From Gallibacterium trehalosifermentans (lineage in GTDB: Bacteria; Pseudomonadota; Gammaproteobacteria; Enterobacterales; Pasteurellaceae): a DNA stretch of 64,000 nt. Of this stretch, positions 53,124-61,300 are shown piece by piece. A program made the translations under genes and the position numbers. The stretch covers positions 1 through 64,000 of the forward strand of contig NZ_JBHLWB010000006.1 in assembly GCF_042433055.1 (NCBI RefSeq). Direction: 5' to 3'. Each line of letters opens with the position of its first letter. Within the stretch, counting starts at the first letter, position 1. The notes under the pieces are model-generated. The model had not been told where the DNA came from and did no database searches. It saw only the letters and a list, made by a program, of their open reading frames with translations.

Positions 53124-54368
53124 ATGTCAGATAAACCAGAAAATAATGAAAAATTCTATTGTTCTCTTTGCGGTAAAGAAAAACATGAAGTAGAAAAATT
53201 AATTGCTGGCATTTCCGGCTATATCTGTAATGAATGTGTGGAAACTTGCCACGATTTATTATCGACTGAAGCAAATTCAGCAATAGAACAATCAGAACAA
53301 ACTGAATTAGATGTCATCCCTACGCCACACGAAATTCGTGCACATTTAGATAATTATGTTATTGGACAAGATCAAGCGAAAAAGACGCTAGCTGTTGCAG
53401 TTTATAATCACTATAAACGTTTACGCAGTAATGAAAGTGATCTTGATGTTGAATTAGGTAAAAGTAATATTTTATTAATTGGTCCAACTGGAAGCGGAAA
53501 AACCTTCTTAGCTCAAACCCTTGCTCGCCAACTTAATGTGCCTTTTGCTATTGCAGATGCAACAACATTAACTGAAGCTGGTTATGTAGGGGAAGATGTA
53601 GAAAATATTATTCAACGTCTTTTACAAAACTGTGAATATGATACCGATAAAGCAGAAAGAGGCATTATCTATATTGATGAAATTGATAAGATTTCTCGTA
53701 AATCTGAAAACCCATCAATTACTCGAGATGTTTCAGGCGAAGGTGTGCAACAAGCTCTCTTAAAATTAATTGAGGGAACTGTGGCTTCTATACCGCCACA
53801 AGGTGGTCGTAAACACCCACAACAAGAATTTTTGAAGGTAGATACCTCAAAAATCTTATTTATTTGTGGTGGTGCATTTGCTGGACTAGATAAAATTATC
53901 GCTAAACGTACTCACAAAGATCGTGGTATTGGTTTCAGTGCAGAAGTTAATAGTAAACAAAATGAGCAAAATATTACTGAACTCTTTACGCAAGTTGAAA
54001 CGGAAGATTTAATTAAATTTGGTTTAATTCCTGAATTTATTGGACGCCTACCAGTAATTGCTACTTTAGCAGAACTAGATGAAGAAGCATTAATTAATAT
54101 TCTTACCGTACCAAAAAATGCTCTCATTAAACAATATCAAGCACTATTTAAGCTCGAAAATGTAGAGTTAGAGTTTTCACCAGAAGCATTAAAAGCGATT
54201 GCACAAAAAGCATTAGCTCGTAAAACTGGTGCTCGTGGTTTACGTTCAATTGTCGAAAATATTCTATTAGATACAATGTATGACCTACCTTCTTTAACAG
54301 GTTTGAAGAAAGTGGTTATTGATCAAGATGTAATAGAAAATAAATCGCTACCAAAATTAGAATATTAA
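53124..54368 (+). CDS. clpX: ATP-dependent Clp protease ATPase subunit ClpX
   Basis: A 414-residue AAA+ unfoldase that selects substrates and feeds them to ClpP. The N-terminal zinc domain has CSLCGK and CNECVETC. The ATPase core holds Walker A GPTGSGKT, Walker B IIYIDEIDK, the pore loop of the GYVG type (EAGYVGEDVE) and an arginine-rich sensor region (RKTGARGLRSIVE). The C-terminal tail fits the family. Confidence 0.97.
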   Translation: MSDKPENNEKFYCSLCGKEKHEVEKLIAGISGYICNECVETCHDLLSTEANSAIEQSEQTELDVIPTPHEIRAHLDNYVIGQDQAKKTLAVAVYNHYKRLRSNESDLDVELGKSNILLIGPTGSGKTFLAQTLARQLNVPFAIADATTLTEAGYVGEDVENIIQRLLQNCEYDTDKAERGIIYIDEIDKISRKSENPSITRDVSGEGVQQALLKLIEGTVASIPPQGGRKHPQQEFLKVDTSKILFICGGAFAGLDKIIAKRTHKDRGIGFSAEVNSKQNEQNITELFTQVETEDLIKFGLIPEFIGRLPVIATLAELDEEALINILTVPKNALIKQYQALFKLENVELEFSPEALKAIAQKALARKTGARGLRSIVENILLDTMYDLPSLTGLKKVVIDQDVIENKSLPKLEY

Positions 54369-54378
54369 TCTAAACATT

Positions 54379-54402
54379 AAGGGGTGATACTTGTTGCCCC
54401 TA
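54379..54402 (+). terminator. Weak terminator after clpX
   Basis: AGGGG and CCCCT pair around an 11-base loop, followed by an AT-rich T stretch. Confidence 0.5.
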
Positions 54403-54543
54403 TTATTTTTCCTTTCAATGAACCATAAAAACGGTTATATTAATAAGAATTTTTCTCAAAAACTTAGTAATAATTTTTAATGTAGCATAGATGAAAAATC
54501 GTTTCTGCTGCATAAAAAGACGACACTTCCAAAGATTCTAGAT

Positions 54544-54909
54544 ATGTTACGTTATTTATATATTTTTCTTGGCTTTTTATCACTGGGATTAGGCATTTTA
54601 GGCATTTTTCTCCCTGTTTTACCAACAACGCCATTTCTTTTATGTACTCTCTTTTTCTTCGGTAAAAGTTCCCACAAATTAGAAAGCTGGTTTAAACAAA
54701 CACCAATTTACCATAAATACTTAAAAACCTTTCATGAGCAACGTGCCTTAACAAAAAAAACAAAACTATATATTTTATTTATCTCTACTCTGATGATGGC
54801 ATTTCCTTTATATACTATTCCTAATATTTTTGGCAAAATTGCCATTCTGCTCTTATTACTTATTCAGTATTGGTTCTTTTTCTTCTGGATTAAGACCTTA
54901 CCTGAATAA
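54544..54909 (+). CDS. YbaN/DUF454 family inner-membrane protein
   Basis: A 121-residue protein with about three hydrophobic segments. The start MLRYLYIFLGFLSLGLGILGIFLPVLPTTPFLL-type sequence with the LPTTPF motif, the SSHKLESWF segment and the KYLKTFHEQRALTKKTK patch are diagnostic of DUF454. Function is unknown. It is a single gene with no clear RBS. Confidence 0.88.
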   Translation: MLRYLYIFLGFLSLGLGILGIFLPVLPTTPFLLCTLFFFGKSSHKLESWFKQTPIYHKYLKTFHEQRALTKKTKLYILFISTLMMAFPLYTIPNIFGKIAILLLLLIQYWFFFFWIKTLPE

Positions 54910-55073
54910 TATTCAACCACCTCTCAATCAAACCGTCCGAAGAACATACTATTTTAGATCTAGCTCAAGAATCTACGTTTAAAAACTGCTAAAATTCTCC
55001 CCGCAAAGTGTTATAGCTGTTCAATTTGAATACTTTGTTGTTGTGTGTTATTGATAAATTACAAGGAACTTAT

Positions 55074-56375
55074 ATGATTTGGCTACAATTTTTAGTTGTA
55101 CTATTCTTTATATTTTTAGGTACCCGTTTAGGCGGGATTGGAATTGGCTTCACTGGTGGTTTAGGTGTCGTAGTATTAGCAATGTTAGGCTTAACACCAG
55201 GCGAAATTCCTTTTGACGTAATTTCTATCATCATGTCAGTAATTATGGCAATTGCTGCAATGCAAGTCGCAGGTGGTATGGATTTCCTCGTAAAATGGGC
55301 AGAACATATTTTACGTAAACATCCTAAACATATTACTTATCTTGCACCAGCAGTGGGCTATTTTATGACTGTTTGTGCTGGTACAGGTCATACTGCATTC
55401 TCTATTCTTCCTGTGATTGCAGAAGTAGCAAAAGAACAAGGCGTTCGTCCATCTCGTCCATTATCTATTACAACTGTCGCTTCACAAATTGCAATTACTG
55501 CATCTCCAATTTCAGCTGCCGTAGTTTACCTTGCTGGTGAAATTGAAAAAACTTATGGTATTGGATATCTTGAATTATTAGCAATCTGGATCCCAACTAC
55601 TTTTGTTGCTTGTATGATTACTGCTTTCATCTGTAATTTCTTAGGCAAAGAATTAAAAGATGATACAGAATATCAACGCCGTTTAGCAGCAGGATTAATT
55701 AAATTACGTGGTAAAACTCAAATTGAAATTAGACCATATGCAAAACGCTCTGTTGTAATCTTCTTAGCAACTGTAATTGTCGTTATGTTCTATGCAACTT
55801 TAATCAGTAAAACTGTAGGCTTAATTGATAATCCAGTATTACCACGCAATGAAGCTATCGTGAGCTTTATGTTAGGGGCTGCTACATTAATTACTATCTT
55901 CTGTAAGATTGATGTAAATAAAATTACTTCTGCAGCAACATTCAAATCAGGTATGTCTGCATCAATCTGTGTAATGGGGGTTGCGTGGTTAGGAAACACT
56001 TTCGTTGGTGGTCACATCAATGAAATCAAAGCCGTTTCTGCTGATCTATTAAATAACTACCCTTGGATGCTTGCTGTTGTATTATTCTTTGCAAGTACTC
56101 TACTTTATTCACAAGCTGCAACTGCTAAAGCATTATACCCAACTGCAATTTTACTTGGGGTATCTCCACTTTCTGCAATCGCAGCATTTGCTGCTGTATC
56201 AGCATTATTTGTATTACCAACTTACCCAACTTTAATTGCTGCAGTAGAAATGGATGACACTGGTTCAACTCGTATTGGTAAATTTGTATTTAACCATCCA
56301 TTCATTATCCCAGGTGTTATTGCAATTTCTCTCTCTGTATTATTCGGTTTTATGTGGGGCAGTTTATTTATCTAA
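55074..56375 (+). CDS. dcuA: Anaerobic C4-dicarboxylate transporter, DcuA-like
   Basis: A 433-residue inner-membrane exchanger of the Dcu family that swaps fumarate, malate, aspartate and succinate. The start LGTRLGGIGIGFTGGLGVVVLAMLG, PFDVISIIMSVIMAIAAMQVAGGMD, AGTGHTAFSILPVIAEVAKEQGV and ITASPISAAVVYLAG are closer to E. coli DcuA than DcuB, and the length equals DcuA. Related genes in Haemophilus are sometimes named dcuB. ATG 55074 follows AAGGAA. A FNR-like word with two mismatches (54955-54968) lies 106 bases upstream and fits anaerobic use. Confidence 0.88.
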   Translation: MIWLQFLVVLFFIFLGTRLGGIGIGFTGGLGVVVLAMLGLTPGEIPFDVISIIMSVIMAIAAMQVAGGMDFLVKWAEHILRKHPKHITYLAPAVGYFMTVCAGTGHTAFSILPVIAEVAKEQGVRPSRPLSITTVASQIAITASPISAAVVYLAGEIEKTYGIGYLELLAIWIPTTFVACMITAFICNFLGKELKDDTEYQRRLAAGLIKLRGKTQIEIRPYAKRSVVIFLATVIVVMFYATLISKTVGLIDNPVLPRNEAIVSFMLGAATLITIFCKIDVNKITSAATFKSGMSASICVMGVAWLGNTFVGGHINEIKAVSADLLNNYPWMLAVVLFFASTLLYSQAATAKALYPTAILLGVSPLSAIAAFAAVSALFVLPTYPTLIAAVEMDDTGSTRIGKFVFNHPFIIPGVIAISLSVLFGFMWGSLFI

Positions 56376-56400
56376 TAAACTAATTATTTTTTCTATAAGG

Positions 56401-56425
56401 GAGGGAAGCAAATTTTGTTTCCCTC
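56401..56425 (+). terminator. Hairpin after the Dcu gene
   Basis: GAGGGAAGCAAA and TTTGTTTCCCTC pair with one mismatch around a 1-3 base loop, followed by AAATTATTATT rather than a clean T-run; probable terminator. Confidence 0.6.
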
Positions 56426-56602
56426 AAATTATTATTCTATTTAACATTGAGTAACTCTATACAATATAGTAAAGCAAGAGTTCTCTATGAAATTGTTCCA
56501 TTTTATTTTTAATCAACCTTAAACATTTAAAACTTATCAACATATTTTTATTCTCTCAGATTAATAATTCATTTATATATTGTATAATGTAATTGTTAAT
56601 TT

Positions 56603-56806
56603 TTACGTACACACCGATGATGAGTAACACTCATAATAGGAATCGAAATTATAACGGTCGGTAAAATTAGTCTCTTTTTTGATGGCGATCCCACAATATG
56701 AGTATTGTCCTCGAGTAAACTTTCGGATTAACCAATCACTAAATCTACACCAGTATGCATAAAGCGATTTACCGTTACGTTTACCCTTGTATAACGCTAA
56801 ATACAC
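56603..56806 (-). pseudogene. Truncated gene for a small YiiX/NlpC-like phage-type protein
   Basis: A 67-codon fragment starting with GTG 56806 behind a strong GGAGGAG site. The text MYLALYKGKRNGKSLYAY, SDWLIRKFTRGQYSYCGIAI and YYECYSSSVCT resembles the first part of a conserved phage- and enterobacterial-type protein that I recall as continuing from the YECYSSSV segment with an RDGGV-type sequence. Here the reading ends in a stop right after SSSV, and the second half is absent. I call it a decayed remnant; the family match is from memory and needs a search. Confidence 0.5.
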
Positions 56807-57371
56807 TTACTGCTCCTCCGCTAATAAACGAAGTGCAACACTGCACTACTTTATCAACTTGTTTTCAAAAAACGTTGCACTTCAAGGTTGAATTTAAAGA
56901 ATGTATTAAAACTATATACCTAATTTAAATAAATTCAGTAGTTCATCTAAATTTTGAGCTTATTTATATTGCATAAGTCGTACTTATAAATAGGTATTTA
57001 GGCTTTAAGTTATACAAATAGCAAAAACCAATAAAAACAAAAAATACAAAACTTACACTTTATTAAAGTTATTGTAAATAAAAATACCTCCTTTTGCGGA
57101 TTTGTTATTTGTAATTAATTGATTTTTTTTTAAGTTAAAAGTTGATGACGATAAAAGAGCATACTTACGTAAAATTTTCACTATTAATAATTTATATTTT
57201 TATAACCGTTAATCATTGATTTTAAATGGGCTGGCTTTAATCTTATTTGTAAGTTTTTTGAGCGAAAAAGGGGGGGGGGAATTTACATTAATAAGTATAT
57301 GCCTTATTATTGCTCGTTCTTAAATTTTACAAAGGTTGCTATCAATTTTAATAAAATAACAAGGAAAATTT
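56807..57371. other. AT-rich region with no gene, containing a G10 tract
   Basis: About 565 bases between the remnant and the lipoprotein gene. It contains a 10-bp inverted repeat (GAAGTGCAAC at 56830-56839 and GTTGCACTTC at 56874-56883), a FNR-like word with one mismatch (57142-57155) and a G10 tract. I see no credible coding region. Confidence 0.6.
57270..57279 (+). repeat. Homopolymer tract G10 in the lipoprotein-adhesin promoter region
   Basis: Ten consecutive G's after AAAAA, 93 bases upstream of the lipoprotein ATG. A possible -35 (TTGAGC, 57258-57263) and -10 (TACATT, 57284-57289) flank the tract with a 20-base spacer. Loss of 2-3 G's would give the optimal 17-18. Such tracts slip during replication and cause phase variation in Haemophilus relatives. 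The promoter boxes are weak matches. Confidence 0.7.
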
Positions 57372-58226
57372 ATGAGAATATTAAAATCATTTTCAGTCGC
57401 CTTATTTACTCTAATAATGTTTGGCTGTACGACAGCTCCAAATTCCTTATCATGGAAAAATACTCAAAAGGAAAGCTATCAGCAGGATATTCCAGAAAAC
57501 CGTTCTTCACTGATTGTTTATCGTACTCAAAATGCAATTGAAGGGGCAACAACTAATATTTATGTAAATGGTGAGTATTTAGCCTCTTTACAGCCTAATG
57601 CGTATTCACAGACATTGGTTTGCCCTGATAGCCAACGTTTATATTCTGAATTTACTCATCAAGATCCTGGCTATCGCAATAAAGCTAACTTAGGAGCTTA
57701 CTATAGTTTACCTCAAGGGAAAATCAGCTTTTTCAAAGTAATAAATATAAATGGCAAACCGAGCCTAACTCCAGTAGAAGAGAGCTTAGCTAAACAAGAG
57801 TTAGAAAGCATGCCTCGCCAATCGCATACATTATCTCGAGTAGATTATACAAATTGTTCAGTAACTAAACATTATGATTTACAAGCATCAACGTTATTTC
57901 CATTTAATAAAGTGGATTATCAATCTATGCTAACGGTTGGAAAACAAGAATTAAGTAAAATTGCTATGGATATTCAACAATATGGATTAGATATCAAGAA
58001 AATAGAAATAATAGGGTATAGCGATCCTATGGGAAGTGAAAAATATAATAAGAAACTTTCCTTACAACGTGCCAATACAGTTAAACAAGTTTTTGTGGAT
58101 AATGGTATTGCAGAAGCATTAATTAGTGTTGAAGGCAAAGGTTCTGAAAATTTACTTGTTTCTAATTGTCAAATTCAATCCAATAACAAAATACAACAAC
58201 AATTATGTAATCAACCTAACCGCTGA
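57372..58226 (+). CDS. Outer-membrane lipoprotein with C-terminal OmpA-like domain
   Basis: A 284-residue lipoprotein. The signal ends in the lipobox LIMFGC with lipidated C19. Residues about 45-150 form an unassigned beta-rich domain (SSLIVYRTQNAIEGATTNIYV). Residues about 170-275 form an OmpA-like peptidoglycan-binding domain: TLFPFNKVDYQSM, IEIIGYSDPMGSEKYNKKLSLQRANTV and VEGKGSENLLVSNC. Proteins of this build are found next to type I-secreted adhesins in other bacteria. It starts behind an AAGGAA site and is 88 bases before the giant adhesin gene, likely in the same transcript. Confidence 0.88.
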   Translation: MRILKSFSVALFTLIMFGCTTAPNSLSWKNTQKESYQQDIPENRSSLIVYRTQNAIEGATTNIYVNGEYLASLQPNAYSQTLVCPDSQRLYSEFTHQDPGYRNKANLGAYYSLPQGKISFFKVININGKPSLTPVEESLAKQELESMPRQSHTLSRVDYTNCSVTKHYDLQASTLFPFNKVDYQSMLTVGKQELSKIAMDIQQYGLDIKKIEIIGYSDPMGSEKYNKKLSLQRANTVKQVFVDNGIAEALISVEGKGSENLLVSNCQIQSNNKIQQQLCNQPNR

Positions 58227-58314
58227 GTAGAAGTTGTATTACACACTAATCGTAATAAGTAGCCTTAATAGTATTAAAATATTGAAAAAAAACATAAGTA
58301 GTTAGGATATAGAA

Positions 58315-61300
58315 ATGTCAAAAACAATCATTTTAAATATTAATAACAGCAAAGAAACCATTCAGACCTTAAAATTAGAAAAAGGTCAATTAATTAAAAT
58401 CAAAGCACAAGCTAAAGTACATTATCAATTCACTGATGAAGAAACACAATTTGCCCCAGAAAATATTATGACGAAGCGAGTTGGTGATGACTTAGTTATT
58501 GCATTTGAAGGGAGTGATATTGAGCAACCAGACTTGATAATTGAAGATTATTATAATCAAGAAAATAATGATTGCTTATTGGTTGGTCAATATGAAAATG
58601 GTCAAATTTATCCTTATGTTCCTGAAAGTACATTACAAACAGATGCCGTTACATTATTAGCCGATGGGAATAGTGCAGGACAAGCATTGGGAGGAGATCC
58701 AATTAGTAATCTATGGGCATTTTCACCTTGGTGGTTATTAGCTTTATTGCCTCTCGCCGCAGGGATACAAGTTAATCATAGCGATTCAGGGGTTGCGATT
58801 AATGTTACGGTTGTTGTTCCTAATCCAACTAAAAATAATACTCCTGAAATTACGGGAGAAACGAATGCACCTGAAGGTTCAACAGTTACTATTACCATAA
58901 CGGATAGTGAAGGTAATACCCAAACAGTAACCACTACTGTTAATCCTGATGGCTCTTATAGTGTAGAAGTACCAAAAGAATTACCAGAGGGTAACTATAA
59001 TGTTACCGTTGAGGTTACAGATCCAGCTGGTAACACTGGAAAAAATGATGGTAATGGTGAAATAGATCTCACGCCACCAACAGTTGATGCCACTGAAATC
59101 GCTAATGATAAACAAGTAGGGCAAGATACAGGGGACACTGATAACTATTCTTATGTGAACAAACAAGAGAAAGCAAACGGGTTTACAATCAGTGGTAACA
59201 CGGCGGAAGATACTAAAACCGTTGTAGTTGAAATCTTAAAAGAAGATGGAACGACAACAGGTACAAGCTATACTGCCACTGTTGATAATGGAACTTGGAC
59301 AGCCAATGTGCCAGCGAATGCGAGTTGGACAGATAATGACGGCACATATCAAGTTAAAGTAACTGCAACCGATAAAGCAGGTAATACCAATACCGATATT
59401 GATTTAACGGTTGTTGATACAACGCCTCCTACCGTTACTGTTGATGCACCCGATATCACAGGTAATAAAACCCCTACGATTAAAGGTAATGTAACGGACG
59501 TGCCAGAGGGAACAACGGTCACCGTGATTGTTACAGATAAAGATGGTCATATTCAAACTGTAACGACTAAAACAGATGAAAATGGCGACTATAGTATTAA
59601 AGTACCTAATCCACTACCTGAAGGCAACTATGATGTGGAGGTTGAAGTAGAAGATCCGGCAGGTAATAAAGGTGTGGATAAAGACGGCAATAAACCGCAA
59701 GATAAAGGTAATGAAGTTGTAAAAACGAATGTTACGCTTGATCCAATTACACCAGATGATGTTATCAATAAAGAAGAATCTCAACAAGATATTCCAATCT
59801 CAGGTAAAGTAACAGGTGAATTTACTGAGGGTGATAAAGTAACGGTAACGGTGAATAATAAACCATTTACAACTACAGTCGAGAAAGACGGTAGCTTTAC
59901 TGTTAATGTGCCAGGTAAAGATTTAGCTGAGGCAGACCAACCTAAAGTTACTGCTACAGTAGAGGTAACAGATAAAACAGGTACGAAAATTCCAGTAGAA
60001 ACCGATCGTGACTATTCTGTAGATACGACGCCACCAGACATAACGGTTAATGTACCTTCAACAACCAAGGATACAACGCCAGAAATTACTGGTACAACAG
60101 ACGCACCAGCGGGATCAACTGTAACTGTAACGATCACAGATAAAGATAATAATACTCAAACAGTAACGACTACGGTTAACCCTGATGGCTCTTATAGTGT
60201 AGAAGTGCCAAATGAATTACCAGAGGGTAACTATAATGTTACCGTTGAGGTTACAGATCCAGCCGGTAACACTGGAACAAATAATGGTAATGGTGAAATA
60301 GATCTCACCCCACCAGACATAACGGTTAATGTACCTTCAACAACCAAGGATACAACGCCAGAAATTACTGGTAAAACAGATGCACCAGCGGGATCAACTA
60401 TAACTGTAACGATTACAGATAAAGATAATAATCCTCAAACAGTAACAACCACAGTTAACCCTGATGGCTCTTATAGTGTAGAAGTGCCAAATGAATTACC
60501 AGAGGGCAACTATAATGTTACCGTTGAGGTTACAGATCCAGCCGGTAACACAGGAACAAATAAGGGTAATGGTGAAATAGATCTCACCCCACCAGACATA
60601 ACGGTTAATGTACCTTCAACAACTAAGGATACAACGCCAGAAATTACTGGTAAAACAGATGCACCAGCGGGATCAACTATAACTGTAACGATTACAGATA
60701 AAGATAATAATCCTCAAACAGTAACGACCACAGTTAACCCTGATGGCTCTTATAGTGTAGAAGTGCCAAATGAATTACCAGAGGGCAACTATAATGTTAC
60801 CGTTGAGGTTACAGATCCAGCCGGTAACACAGGAACAGATAATGGTAATGGTGAAATCGATCTCACGCCACCAACAGTTGATGCCACTGAAATTGCTAAT
60901 GATAAACAAGAAGGGAAAGATACAGGGAACACCGATAACTATTCATATGTGAACCGTACTGAAAAAGCAACAGGGTTTGAAATTAAAGGCTCTACTGATG
61001 CTACAGATGTATCGAGTGTTATTGTTGAAATTCGCACACAGAATGGGGATAAAATCGGTGATGATGGCGTAACCTATACGGCAACAGTTGAAAATGGAAC
61101 TTGGACTGCCAATGTGCCAGCTGATGAAGACTGGGTAAAAGATGGTACATACCAAGTTAAAGTAACCGCAACTGATAAGGCAGGTAATACCAATACCGAT
61201 ATTGACTTAACAGTGGTAGATCTCACCCCACCAAATAGTGATACTACTCAAGTAACCATTACCACAGTAGGCGGTGATGATGTCATCAACAAAGAAGAGG

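Noticed and set aside
57299..57541. An 80-codon plus-strand frame starting before the lipoprotein gene
   Set aside because: It overlaps the signal sequence of the lipoprotein in another frame and has no family features; the lipoprotein has a lipobox and RBS.
60031..60867. Regular repeats considered as a CRISPR array
   Set aside because: Units are 279 bp with no short repeat-spacer pattern and are translated in frame as protein modules.
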